From CAWIVH01 sp963839475 (GTDB lineage Bacteria > Acidobacteriota > UBA6911), in NCBI GenBank assembly GCA_963839475.1, contig CAWIVH010000013.1, positions 558,001-622,000 on the forward strand: a stretch of DNA of 64,000 bases, given 5' to 3'. Positions 17,039 through 25,688 of the stretch are shown here, in pieces (within the stretch, counting starts at the first letter, position 1; each line of letters begins with the position of its first letter). The position numbers were made by a program, and so were the translations under genes. The notes beneath the pieces were generated by a model that ran no database searches, was not told the DNA's origin, and saw only the letters and a list, made by a program, of their open reading frames with translations.

Positions 17039-19682
17039 CTATTTACCCAAGGATATGAGGTTGGCGAAGATGCGATAGGCGCCCGGCACCCCGGCCGGAA
17101 GCTGACGAAACCAAGCGTAGGCAGTATAAACGTAATAGCCTTTGCCAACCCGCGCCACAAGCATTCCTCCCTTGAGCTCCGGGTACCCAGGGTCGTTTCC
17201 CGACAACAACGCCGTATACCTGGGATCCCAATTCGCCATGAAGTAAAGCCCTCGCTCCTGTACCCATCCGTCAAAATCGGCCGGGACAATCTTGTTGGGC
17301 GAATTGAAGGCCGGGTGGCCCGGTTCCAGGATTCTCAAAGGAGACTCTTCGACTGTGATCCGCGCGTCGTCGGAATTGCTCATAGGATAAGGACCGAAAG
17401 CGAAAGCCGCTGCTCCACCTGAGGCGCGACCGGCAGGCCTGACATACTGGACGATCAGGTTGCCCCCTTGCTCGACATACTTCAGGAGCCGGTTTTTGTG
17501 GTTCCTCAGATCTTCGTTTACATTGTAGGCTCGTATTCCCGTGACAATGGCTCCGTATCGTCCAAGGTCCCCCGAAGCGAGGTCTGATGCTGAAAGGGTA
17601 TCCACTTTTATGCCCAGCTGGGCGAGACTCTCCGGAATTTCATCTCCGGCGCCGGGGATATAACCGACGCTGAGGCCCGATGCCACCTTGACGTCAAATA
17701 CCCTGACTTCCGCGCGTGATGGGGAGTAGAGATTGCGTGTCCAGTTTTCGGGATAGGAGATCACGCGATAGCCCTGGCGGTATTCCTTTCCACCTGCCGA
17801 TGCAATGGCTTCGACCTGGTAGGATCCGGGGGGTTGCGATCCCGGCAGGGTGAGATCGAACTTGACCCTGGTTTGGTCCCCTTTACGGCCTCCCGCGAAC
17901 CGGGCTTCCCTGGGTTCGACCTTCCAGCCGCTCGGGATAGCAAGCCGGACGGAGCCTTCATTTTTATCCTGGTTGTGTGCGACCAGGACCTCCAGAACCC
18001 GCTTCTGCTGCGAAGATGTTGTTGGAACAATAATGAGTCCGGGCCGGAGGGATAGGGAAACGGCGGGGACGATCTGAAGATCCAACTCATCCGCCCCGCG
18101 CAGCGGGTCGGCACTTATGGCGGTCACGGGAGCGGTTAGCTTCACCTCCGCGTCGCGGAAGCGGAAGGTCGCTATCGCCTCAACCGCAGGGGGTTCGAAT
18201 GGAGCGAAGGGATCGGGGGTAGGCCTGGTCTTGTAACGATTGTCATCCGGTTTTTGCCGGTACCAGAAGGGTTCAGTCAACGTCATATTTGCCGGCACCG
18301 GAAACTTGGCCCGCATGGATGCGCTGCTTCCCGCCTTGACCGTCCCGGAAGTGCTGCCTTCTTCCGGAACATGTCGCACCCCTCCACGGGAATTCAGGCT
18401 TGCTTCGGTAAGCTGGATGTCCATTCCCCCGTGATTGATAAGAGTGACCGTGATTGAAATCTCGGATCCCGGGACGGCGGTGGAAGAGTCGGTTCGGGCG
18501 ATCAACTCAATCCCCAGAAGAGAATTGAGGGCTTTTTCAAAGTCCGCCTTTTTTTCTTCCAGAGCGTCGAGCAGGTGTCCTTTGACAGGCTCGGACAATG
18601 CTGCCGTTTCTAATTTCGGCGATATCGTTTCTGATGATTCCCAGGGCGCGCAAGATCGGGGCGGTTCCATTCCAGGGCTGGAACGGTCTAAAGCTGCGGG
18701 CGGCGTCCTGTGCTTCGAGCTGGACGTTTCCCAGGTCGTCTCTGAGGAATTCGACCTTCTGCTTTTCCTTTCCGGCGAGTTCAAGAATGGCCGGGATAGT
18801 GAAGTCGATCTCGCCGAAAGGTTTCTGCTCGGTGCCGGCGTCGACTCCCGGAACAGCATCTTCGAGCTGGAACCTGTCGCTGCCGCGCAGACTGGTGGAA
18901 ATCCTGGCGCCATTTCCCTGCGATCGGTGCTTGCTGTATCCTTCGGCGCCAATCATGCGGTAGGTTCGACCGAGTACCATGTCGAAGTCGCCCGACGGTA
19001 TCGCCAGGGCACCGCTGCCGGATCCTCCCATTGAGCCGGTGTAGAACGATTTGGCCTGCCATGGGAGCAGGCCCTGCTTCATATGTTCAGGGAAGCGCGC
19101 GGGGTCTGCCGCCGCACGGAAGGCTTCGCGGCTGAGGATTCCCGCAGTCTGATGATGGCCGTGACCGCCGCTGCCGTCGTTGCGAAAAGCGGAAAAAATC
19201 ACGGCAGGCCGGAAGCGGCGGATGAATCGGACGATTTCTTCCAGGGTAGTTTCGCGGCCCCACTTACCCATGGTTTCATCGGCGCTGCGCGAGAAACCGA
19301 ACTCGTAGGCGGTTGAGAAATAGGCCTCGGCACCGTAGAGCCGGCAGGCTTCGAGCATCTCTCCTGTGCGAAGGAGTCCCATCGCTTCGTATTTTTCATC
19401 TCCCAGCAGGTTCTGGCCCCCGTCGCCGCGTGTCAGGACGAAGACGGCAGTGCGAAGGTGCGCGCTGCGCGCAAGCCAGGCAAGGGTTCCCGCGTTCTCG
19501 TCATCCGGGTGCGCAGTGATGTAAAGCACATGGCCATAAACAGGGAGGCGGCCCAGTGCCTGGAGAATTCCGGCAGCGCCTCGTTCTTCGGGCAATGGGT
19601 AGATTCGATGCTGCTCGGCCGGCATCCGGGCAATGGAAGCGGCAAGGATCAGCATGGCAATCCAGGCAGGTCGGAGTCTCAT
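17039..19682 (-). pseudogene. Secreted PIG-L/LmbE-family deacetylase with long C-terminal region, frameshifted (+1 near 18600)
   Basis: From ATG 19682 the first frame gives a signal peptide, then the LmbE zinc site YITAHPDDENAGTLAWLAR, TRGDGGQN, GEMLEACRLYGA and GHGHHQTAG, running to about IIRNDIAEI. The next frame takes over near 18600 (LSEPVKGHLLDALEEKKADF) and encodes about 500 further residues: NEW1/Ig-like strands (VPGSEISITVTLINHGG), YRVISYP, then a GATase-like tail (YGAIVTGIRAYNVNEDLRNH, YVEQGGNLIVQYVRP). The total is 3n+1, about 880 residues, the usual size of the long secreted form common in acidobacteria and Bacteroidetes. It starts 15 bases after bshC. An assembly error is as likely as true inactivation. 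Confidence 0.78.
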
Positions 19683-19697
19683 GGTTTCCCCCTCCGG

Positions 19698-21338
19698 TTA
19701 CAGTCGGATGATCCTGTGGGAAAATTCGGACAGATCTAAATGGGATGCTATGGTATCGAAAAGGCCGGCGCCGTGCCTCGCGAGGAAGGGAAAAACGCCG
19801 AGCTCCCTTTCCTGCAGCACACCGTTCGGGCGGCAGCTGTTTACGATCCCGTCGGCGGACAGGGTAAGGGAATGATCGGTTTGCGTCTCGCGGCGGATGA
19901 AGCGCGATCGCAGGCTTTCAATATTCTGCAGGATTTTACGCTGAGCCGTGTCAAGGGCTGGGCCCAACGAAGCTTCTGTCGCCGCCAGGGCTGGGCGGAC
20001 TTCCTCGAATTTGCTCTGAATCTCATCCCGAAGCTGCTGCAGACGGGATCCCGGGATGTTCTGCCTGGCTGATTCAAGCAGTTTTGCGGCTACATGCTGC
20101 TCGCCCTGAATGGCATCTTCGAATCCGATGCCGGCCTGATCCATCGCGGTGCCGATTTCCGGTTCAATCAGGGTGAAACTTGCCCTTGGCCAGATGACCG
20201 GCATGGGTCTGCCCAATTGCCGGTAAATCGCGCCGGCCTGGGCAAAATAGGCGATCTCCCCCGGACCGGCAACATAGGCCGCCGTGGGGAAAATCGAGTC
20301 CTGGACCAGAGGCCGGAGCAGTACGTTGGGGCTGAAATGTCCCGGGGATGAAAGGATGGCAATGAGCAAATCATCCCGTTTTATAACTCGGCCGGAATTC
20401 TTGATGCGGAAATCCGTTTCCCGGAGTTGCAGGGCGTGCCTTCCGGATTCGTCGCGATAGAAAAGGAGGGAGGCATCGGATGCTACGGTGACCTGGGTAT
20501 GGTAGTGTGCCGCCTCGATCTCATGCCCCCTTGTATGCAATTCGGCCAGGATCGGCCTGGCTGCTTCGGCCGCGGCCTGAAAAATCGGCGTGGCTATCCG
20601 CTTGGCTTCTGCGTCGCTGGAATCAAAGAAAACCAGCCCACGGTCTTTCATGAGAGAAGCCATCAGCCTGCCGAAGGCAAGAGCGAATCCATTCCCCGGA
20701 GCATAGGCAGATACCAGGTGGCCGATGAACTCCGCGCCTTTACCTGCCGGCAAGAGAGCCTCGAACTCAGCCAGGGCTTGCAGGATGGTTTTGGGTAGAA
20801 TACGGGACGACACGGGAAGCGCGACATCACGGGAGTCGCCATAAAGCAGATCGAGGTAATCCAGCCTTGCGGGCGCATAATCCCGGTTCAGGACCGTGGT
20901 GTGTGTCACCTCGGCAATGTCGTGGTCATCGCACTCGATCCAGAAGACTGGGACAGCGGCGCAACCACGGGCGTTCAATTCCTCGGCGATCTGCACGGCG
21001 GTGAGGGCCTTATAGATCGTATAAAGCGGTCCGCCAAAAATGCCGGCCTGCTGGCCCGTAACAATCGCGGCGCAACCCGGTGACGCCAGCGCGTCGATAT
21101 TTCGGAAGCTTTTGTCTCCCGCTCCGAAAGCCCGATTCTGCCGGCGCAGAATGGGTGTCATGACGGACCGGGTGTAGGCAAAATCTTGAATTTCATTCCG
21201 TGCAAACCATTCCACGGCCCCCAGGACCGGCGGCAATGAGAAGAACTGAAGTGCGGCGGGGGATGAGTCAAGATAATCCAGGAACAGACGGGTATGCCCT
21301 GCGATAGCGCGAAACGAAATAGACTCTATGTTTGGCAT
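19698..21338 (-). CDS. bshC: Bacillithiol biosynthesis cysteine-adding enzyme BshC
   Basis: 546 residues, family length. Characteristic text includes AIVTGQQAGIFGGPLYTIYKALTA split over residues 93-116, PVFWIECDDHDIAEVTHT, LLRPLVQDSIFPTAAYVAGP, GEIAYFAQAGAIYRQL, and a coiled-coil region (about 425-470). BshC joins cysteine to glucosaminyl-malate in the last step of bacillithiol synthesis, in the cytosol. No bshA is in the window. The next gene is an LmbE-type deacetylase, the same superfamily as BshB, but it has a signal peptide and a long C-terminus, so it is probably not the BshB partner. Confidence 0.93.
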   Translation of the reverse strand: MPNIESISFRAIAGHTRLFLDYLDSSPAALQFFSLPPVLGAVEWFARNEIQDFAYTRSVMTPILRRQNRAFGAGDKSFRNIDALASPGCAAIVTGQQAGIFGGPLYTIYKALTAVQIAEELNARGCAAVPVFWIECDDHDIAEVTHTTVLNRDYAPARLDYLDLLYGDSRDVALPVSSRILPKTILQALAEFEALLPAGKGAEFIGHLVSAYAPGNGFALAFGRLMASLMKDRGLVFFDSSDAEAKRIATPIFQAAAEAARPILAELHTRGHEIEAAHYHTQVTVASDASLLFYRDESGRHALQLRETDFRIKNSGRVIKRDDLLIAILSSPGHFSPNVLLRPLVQDSIFPTAAYVAGPGEIAYFAQAGAIYRQLGRPMPVIWPRASFTLIEPEIGTAMDQAGIGFEDAIQGEQHVAAKLLESARQNIPGSRLQQLRDEIQSKFEEVRPALAATEASLGPALDTAQRKILQNIESLRSRFIRRETQTDHSLTLSADGIVNSCRPNGVLQERELGVFPFLARHGAGLFDTIASHLDLSEFSHRIIRL

Positions 21339-21360
21339 GACGCCCTATCAAATCATGCAA

Positions 21361-21432
21361 GCAGGCACAGAGGCCACAGGGATTTAAGCCGATAAATCAT
21401 CTGTGTCCTCCGTGCCTCCGTATGTTTATTTC
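21361..21432. repeat. CACAGAGG inverted-repeat element, copy 8
   Basis: Left arm 21361-21385 (GCAGGCACAGAGGCCACAGG) and right arm 21398-21428 (ATCTGTGTCCTCCGTGCCTC, CGTATGTTTATT) are inverted. The right arm contains the minus-strand TAA stop of the gene ending at 21426. Confidence 0.8.
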
Positions 21433-21923
21433 TTTTCAGGCATTTTCCCTGGCGTGTTTTCCGGCATTTTCCCCGGCATTGTTCCCGGCATGGCGCCGGG
21501 CATTGTCTCGGGGATTTTCGGTTCCTCGAAAAGCCCGATCGCGATTTCGGTTTTGTTCGTATCTTCGTTATTGGTGATTTTGACGATTCGCGGCTTGCCG
21601 TTCACCTCAGTCCTGATCACGGCCCAGGGGATTCCCCGTGTGCTCTTTTCGAAAACCTCACTTTTGCCTTTGAGCTGTTCCTTGTAGAAAGCGATCACCT
21701 TGGCTGAAGAATCGTCGGATTCGTAGATGACGGCCTTAATCAGCCGGGCGCGATCAGTGGGTTTCAGCCGCGCTGAAAAACTGTCGGAATTGATGTTTTT
21801 AGCCCCTGGGTAAGTTGGGATGCCTGCGTCGGGCGGAACATATTGCATTCGCTTGCCCGCGAAATACCAGATTCCTCCGGCCACCACCACGAGTGCCAGA
21901 ACCGCCAATGCTGCTGTTTTCAC
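21426..21923 (-). CDS. Membrane-anchored protein of unknown function with PGxMP repeats
   Basis: About 165 residues. GTG 21923 is chosen because AGGAG lies 8-12 bases upstream (AGGAGAAATATTGTG), although the frame is open further. A single N-terminal helix (about residues 2-22) is followed by a periplasmic domain with IPTYPGAKNINSDSFSA, VIYESDDSSAKVIAFYKEQL and VIRTEVNGKPRIVKI. This wording is common in small uncharacterised exported proteins whose domain pairs a sugar-like YPGA motif with a helix-strand fold. The C-terminus is a low-complexity run of PG(A/T/K)MP units ending MPEKK. Function unknown. It is encoded just downstream of argG. Confidence 0.75.
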   Translation of the reverse strand: MKTAALAVLALVVVAGGIWYFAGKRMQYVPPDAGIPTYPGAKNINSDSFSARLKPTDRARLIKAVIYESDDSSAKVIAFYKEQLKGKSEVFEKSTRGIPWAVIRTEVNGKPRIVKITNNEDTNKTEIAIGLFEEPKIPETMPGAMPGTMPGKMPENTPGKMPEKK

Positions 21924-21960
21924 AATATTTCTCCTGCTTTCCTTTCGGGTTGGGGCCTGT

Positions 21961-23214
21961 TCAGTATACGCTGGGTTTCTTCCTGATCCGGTAGCTGGTC
22001 TTGCGGACGCCGGCAAGATCCAGCAAAGCCTCTACTTTGCTGGGCAGTCCGAACAGGTTGATAAAACCTTCGGCCTCTTTCTGGTTGTACACAGCCTCTT
22101 CGCCGAATGTGGCCAGGTCCTCCCGGTAAAGGGAAAATGGTGATTTCCTTCCTGCCGCGATAATGTTGCCCTTGTACAATTTCAGGCGCACCGTGCCAGT
22201 GACGCGCGTCTGGGTTGAGTCGACGAAAGCGTCCATGGCGTCGCGCAACGGGGTAAACCACTGGCCGTTGTAAACCAGCTCGGCATATTTCCCTGCCAGG
22301 ATGTCTTTGTAGTGCAGCGTGGTCCGGTCCAGGGTAAGGCTCTCCAATTCCCGGTGCGCTGCGAGCAGCATGGAGCCGCCGGGAGTCTCGTACACTCCGC
22401 GCGATTTCATCCCGACCAGCCGGTTTTCCACCAGATCGGTGCGCCCGACGCCATGGGCTCCGCCGATCCGGTTCAGGGTCTGGAGCAGCTGGGCTGGGCC
22501 TAGCCTCTGCTGGTCGACCGCGATCGGCCAGCCGCTTTCGAATTCGATCTCGACATATTGCGGCTTGTCCGGCGCTTTCTCAGGGGACACGGTGAGGACG
22601 TACATCTTTTCGTCCGGCTCGTTCCAGGGATCCTCCAGGATTCCGCCCTCATGGGAGAGGTGCCAGAGGTTCCGGTCTTCGCTGTAGATCTTCTCCCGGC
22701 TGGCGGTGATTGGAATTTTTCGGTCCTGTGCGTAATCGATTTCCTGTTCGCGCGACTTGATATCCCACTCCCGCCAGGGAGCAATGATGCGCAACCTGGG
22801 ATTCAGAGCTTTGAACGCGAGTTCGAATCGGACCTGGTCGTTTCCCTTGCCGGTGCAACCGTGCGAGACGGCTTCGGCCTTCTCATCTTCGGCGATTTCC
22901 ACCAGGCGGCGGGCAATCAGCGGTCGGGCAAACGATGTGCCAAGAAGGTACTTCCGTTCGTAAATGGCCCCGGCGCGCAGTGTCGGAAGCGCGAATTCGC
23001 GGATGAACTCGTCTCGCAGGTCCTCGATGATGCATTTGGAGGCGCCGGTTTTGATGGCTTTCTCTTCGAGCCCGGAGAGTTCCTCTCCCTGCCCGATATC
23101 GGCGGCAAACGCAATCACCTCAGCACCATAGTTTTCTTTCAGCCAGGGAATGATGATGGAAGTGTCGAGACCTCCACTGTAGGCCAGCACCACCTTGTTG
23201 ACTTTTTGGGACAT
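21961..23214 (-). CDS. argG: Argininosuccinate synthase
   Basis: 417 residues. Starts with the N-type ATP pyrophosphatase P-loop VVLAYSGGLDTSIIIPWLKE and continues with ADIGQGEEL, YLLGTSFARPLIARRLVEIA, SHGCTGKGNDQVRFE, and ASREKIYSEDRNLWHLSHEG, all ArgG signatures. It condenses citrulline and aspartate with ATP to argininosuccinate. The C-terminal part (NGQWFTPLRDAMDAFVDSTQ) is complete. argH and other arginine genes are not in the window, so it stands alone here. The start ATG 23214 lies 31 bases downstream of the mannose-1-phosphate guanylyltransferase stop. Confidence 0.97.
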   Translation of the reverse strand: MSQKVNKVVLAYSGGLDTSIIIPWLKENYGAEVIAFAADIGQGEELSGLEEKAIKTGASKCIIEDLRDEFIREFALPTLRAGAIYERKYLLGTSFARPLIARRLVEIAEDEKAEAVSHGCTGKGNDQVRFELAFKALNPRLRIIAPWREWDIKSREQEIDYAQDRKIPITASREKIYSEDRNLWHLSHEGGILEDPWNEPDEKMYVLTVSPEKAPDKPQYVEIEFESGWPIAVDQQRLGPAQLLQTLNRIGGAHGVGRTDLVENRLVGMKSRGVYETPGGSMLLAAHRELESLTLDRTTLHYKDILAGKYAELVYNGQWFTPLRDAMDAFVDSTQTRVTGTVRLKLYKGNIIAAGRKSPFSLYREDLATFGEEAVYNQKEAEGFINLFGLPSKVEALLDLAGVRKTSYRIRKKPSVY

Positions 23215-23245
23215 TACGCTGTGCTCCTATCAGGTCCGGTTGATT

Positions 23246-24304
23246 TTATTGAGGACGATTATCCGCCATCGCGGCTAACAATTTCTTCAGTTCTCCCGCC
23301 CGGTCTTTCGGGCAAACCAGCACTTTGCCGTTGGCCTGCACGATGACCAGGTCTTTGATTCCGAAAGCAGCGATGGTGCCCGAATCGGAATAAGTAATGC
23401 ATCCGCTCGAGTCGAGGGCGAAATGCCCCCCCCGCGCGCAGTTGCTTGCGGCGTCGCCGGGCAGAGCCCGCGAAAGCGAAGCCCAGTTGCCAATGTCGTC
23501 CCAGGCAAAAGAGGAGGGGATCAGCCGCAGCCCCGAGGTTCTTTCCAGAATGCCGTAATCGATCGAGATGCGCTGCAGCCGGGAAAAGATCCTGAGGCGT
23601 TCTCCGGCCGCCTCCGGTCTGCCGATCAGCGGCCGGAGAAGGTCCAGTCCTTTCCAGGTTTCCGGCATGAGCTTTTGAAAAAGGCGGAGCAGAGTACGGT
23701 TTTCCCAAAGGAACATACCGCTATTCCAGAAAAAATTGCCGGCCTGAAGGTACTGTTTCGCCGTAGCCGCATCCGGCTTTTCCACGAAGCGCATGACCGG
23801 CCAGGCTTCGGCCGGCATCGCCGGCTTTTCAGCCTGAATGTAGCCGTAGCCAGTGTCGGGCCTGGTGGGGGGCATGCCGAACACGACTGCTGTTGCTCCC
23901 GCCAGGTTCTCGATCCCTTTATTCAGTCCTTTCTGGTAGGCGGCCGAATCGGCGATGAAATGGTCCGCGGGGATAGCCAGCATGATTCCGTCGGGATCAC
24001 GCTTTTCGAGGTGAAGGGCGCAATATCCGAGGCAGGCAGAAGTATCCCGGCCTACCGGTTCAACGATGAAGTTATCCGCGGGAAGCTGGGGAAGCTGTTT
24101 TCGTGCCATGGATTCGTGCGCTTCCCCGATCGAAAGAAATACCTGATCGGCGGGAATGAGCGGGTGCAGCCGCGCAACGGTATCCTGGAGAAGGGTGGTT
24201 TCCCCAAGCAAAGGAATGAAGGGTTTGGGAACAGCCTCGGTACTGAGCGGCCAGAAACGCTCACCGCGTCCGCCAGCCATAATTACTGCGTATACTCTGG
24301 GCAT
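23246..24304 (-). CDS. manC: Mannose-1-phosphate guanylyltransferase
   Basis: 352 residues from ATG 24304 (CGGAGAAAG upstream). TTG 24319 is possible but less likely. The nucleotidyltransferase signature VIMAGGRGERFWPLST with PKPFIPL opens the protein. NFIVEPVGRDTSACLGYCAL, ILAIPADHFI-type text (MLAIPADHFIAD), RPDTGYGYIQ, FVEKPDAATAKQYL and NFFWNSGMFLW follow, the ManC/RfbM set. There is no C-terminal PMI cupin domain, so it is the short monofunctional form. It makes GDP-mannose for polysaccharide or glycan synthesis. Confidence 0.93.
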   Translation of the reverse strand: MPRVYAVIMAGGRGERFWPLSTEAVPKPFIPLLGETTLLQDTVARLHPLIPADQVFLSIGEAHESMARKQLPQLPADNFIVEPVGRDTSACLGYCALHLEKRDPDGIMLAIPADHFIADSAAYQKGLNKGIENLAGATAVVFGMPPTRPDTGYGYIQAEKPAMPAEAWPVMRFVEKPDAATAKQYLQAGNFFWNSGMFLWENRTLLRLFQKLMPETWKGLDLLRPLIGRPEAAGERLRIFSRLQRISIDYGILERTSGLRLIPSSFAWDDIGNWASLSRALPGDAASNCARGGHFALDSSGCITYSDSGTIAAFGIKDLVIVQANGKVLVCPKDRAGELKKLLAAMADNRPQ

Positions 24305-24383
24305 CTTTCTCCGCTTCAAGTGAAAATCATTTATTTTAAAGTACCGCCATGCCTTTTCCTACCCCAAAACCCTGGTCTCAACT

Positions 24384-24460
24384 GAAAACACAGGGGCACG
24401 AAGTGCAAAGAGATTTAGAAAATATTACTTCTCAGTGTTCTCCGTGCCTCTGTGTTTTTG
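24384..24460. repeat. CACAGAGG inverted-repeat element, copy 9
   Basis: Left arm 24384-24412 (AAAACACAGGGGCACGAAG, TGCAAAGAG) and right arm 24433-24460 (AGTGTTCTCCGTGCCTCTG, TGTTTTTGG) are inverted. It lies between divergent manC and the hydrolase gene, immediately before the start of the latter. Confidence 0.8.
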
Positions 24461-24474
24461 GATAATATATCGGC

Positions 24475-25224
24475 ATGAGTCTCAAGCCGTTGCTCCTATT
24501 GTTGCCGGGGTTGGATGGGACCGGACGGTTTTTCGAACCGCACCTCGCCGCCTTGTCTGAGCATTACCGCCCTTTGCCATTTGCCTACCGTCACCGCCCG
24601 CCGTTCGGCTTCGGGGACCTGGTCGAAGAGATTGCCGAAGCAACGGGGTCCGAGCCTCCCGGCTCTATCGTTGTTACGGGAGAATCGTTCGGCGGCCCGG
24701 TGGCGATGAACTTTGTATTGGCCTATCCGGAGCGCGTCCAAAGCCTGGTGCTGATCAACACTTTCAGCCGCTACAGCTGGCGAATCAGGATCCGTCTCGG
24801 TTGCAGGTTGTCCGGCTTTCTTCGCTGGAAAGGAATCCAGCAGCTCAAGACCCTGGTTGCGGAAGGGATCCTCAGGATGGAAGGGGTCCCTCCGGTACTT
24901 CGCGGCCATTACCATCGGGTGGTTCAAATGATCGATATGGATTCCTACTGCTGCAGGCTTAACCTCGTGCGTGACGTCGACCTGCGCCAGCGCCTGTGCG
25001 AGATCAGGGTGCCCACACTCATACTGGCTGCCCGGCGGGACAAGATCGTGCCATCGTGGAGGGCCGCAGAATTCATGAGGGCTCGGATCCCCCTCGCGCG
25101 AGTCCGCGAGTTTCCGGCAGCTGGCCATGCTCTCCTCCTTACCCCCGGTTTTTCGCTGGCGCACTACATTTCCCCAGGGGAATTTGGCCGCTGCTTCTCC
25201 GACTCTTTTTTGCCATCGTGCTGA
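24475..25224 (+). CDS. Alpha/beta hydrolase
   Basis: 249 residues from ATG 24475. Alpha/beta-hydrolase landmarks are the oxyanion strand LLLLLPGLDGTGRFFEPHL, the nucleophile elbow VTGESFGGPVAM (Ser about residue 72), the acid strand PTLILAARRDKIVPS and the His loop FPAAGHALLL. The cap region is short. Substrate cannot be told from sequence. Family members include esterases, lipases and small-molecule hydrolases. It stands alone in a region of mixed orientation. No clear Shine-Dalgarno is visible because a repeat fills the leader. Confidence 0.8.
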   Translation: MSLKPLLLLLPGLDGTGRFFEPHLAALSEHYRPLPFAYRHRPPFGFGDLVEEIAEATGSEPPGSIVVTGESFGGPVAMNFVLAYPERVQSLVLINTFSRYSWRIRIRLGCRLSGFLRWKGIQQLKTLVAEGILRMEGVPPVLRGHYHRVVQMIDMDSYCCRLNLVRDVDLRQRLCEIRVPTLILAARRDKIVPSWRAAEFMRARIPLARVREFPAAGHALLLTPGFSLAHYISPGEFGRCFSDSFLPSC

Positions 25225-25304
25225 TTTTTGCACCACCGCAATTGACAATGATTTGCGGGCAGGCCTAAAATTCACACTTTTATTCGATACCGCAGGGAGA
25301 TCCC

Positions 25305-25685
25305 ATGTCGATTTTGAAAGCCCTCTTCAGCAGCAAGCCGCCTGAGCCGGTATTCGACCCAAACCCGGATGCAGTCCGTGCCATGCCGGCGCGTCCGTAC
25401 CGGGTGCTCCATGCCGGGCTCCCGTTCTATTCCGATGCGGAATGCAATACCGAGGTCAAGGATGCCCGGCTCATCGTGCTCCGCTCTGAAGATCCCAAGC
25501 AGGATCACCATCCCGTTGAATGCATGCCCACACGCAAAATCTATGCCAAGGACCAGGTGTTACAGTGGGAGATCAATCATAAGCGGCAATGGGCCGAATC
25601 ATGGTATGTGAATCCCGACACCGGGCACTCCGAGAAAGCGTGGACTCGCGCCGTTGAGTTCCTGGGCAAGGTGTATACCGCCTGA
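25305..25685 (+). CDS. Conserved-looking hypothetical protein
   Basis: 126 residues, ATG 25305 preceded by CAGGGAGATCCC. No signal or membrane segment. The text AMPARPYRVLHAGLPFYSD, ARLIVLRSEDPKQDHHPVEC and WEINHKRQWAESWYVNP suggests a small soluble globular domain. I do not recognise the family. The gene converges with the minus-strand hydrolase, with 3 bases between stop codons. Codon use looks ordinary and the frame has a good ribosome-binding site, so it is likely a real gene. Confidence 0.65.
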   Translation: MSILKALFSSKPPEPVFDPNPDAVRAMPARPYRVLHAGLPFYSDAECNTEVKDARLIVLRSEDPKQDHHPVECMPTRKIYAKDQVLQWEINHKRQWAESWYVNPDTGHSEKAWTRAVEFLGKVYTA

Positions 25686-25688
25686 ATT

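Noticed and set aside
15929..19682. Programmed frameshifting in the dehydrogenase or deacetylase genes
   Set aside because: No slippery sequence with a following pseudoknot or other recoding signal was recognised, and these families are not known to use frameshifting.
220..24460. CRISPR array
   Set aside because: The CACAGAGG copies are kilobases apart, are inverted pairs and show no regular spacer pattern.
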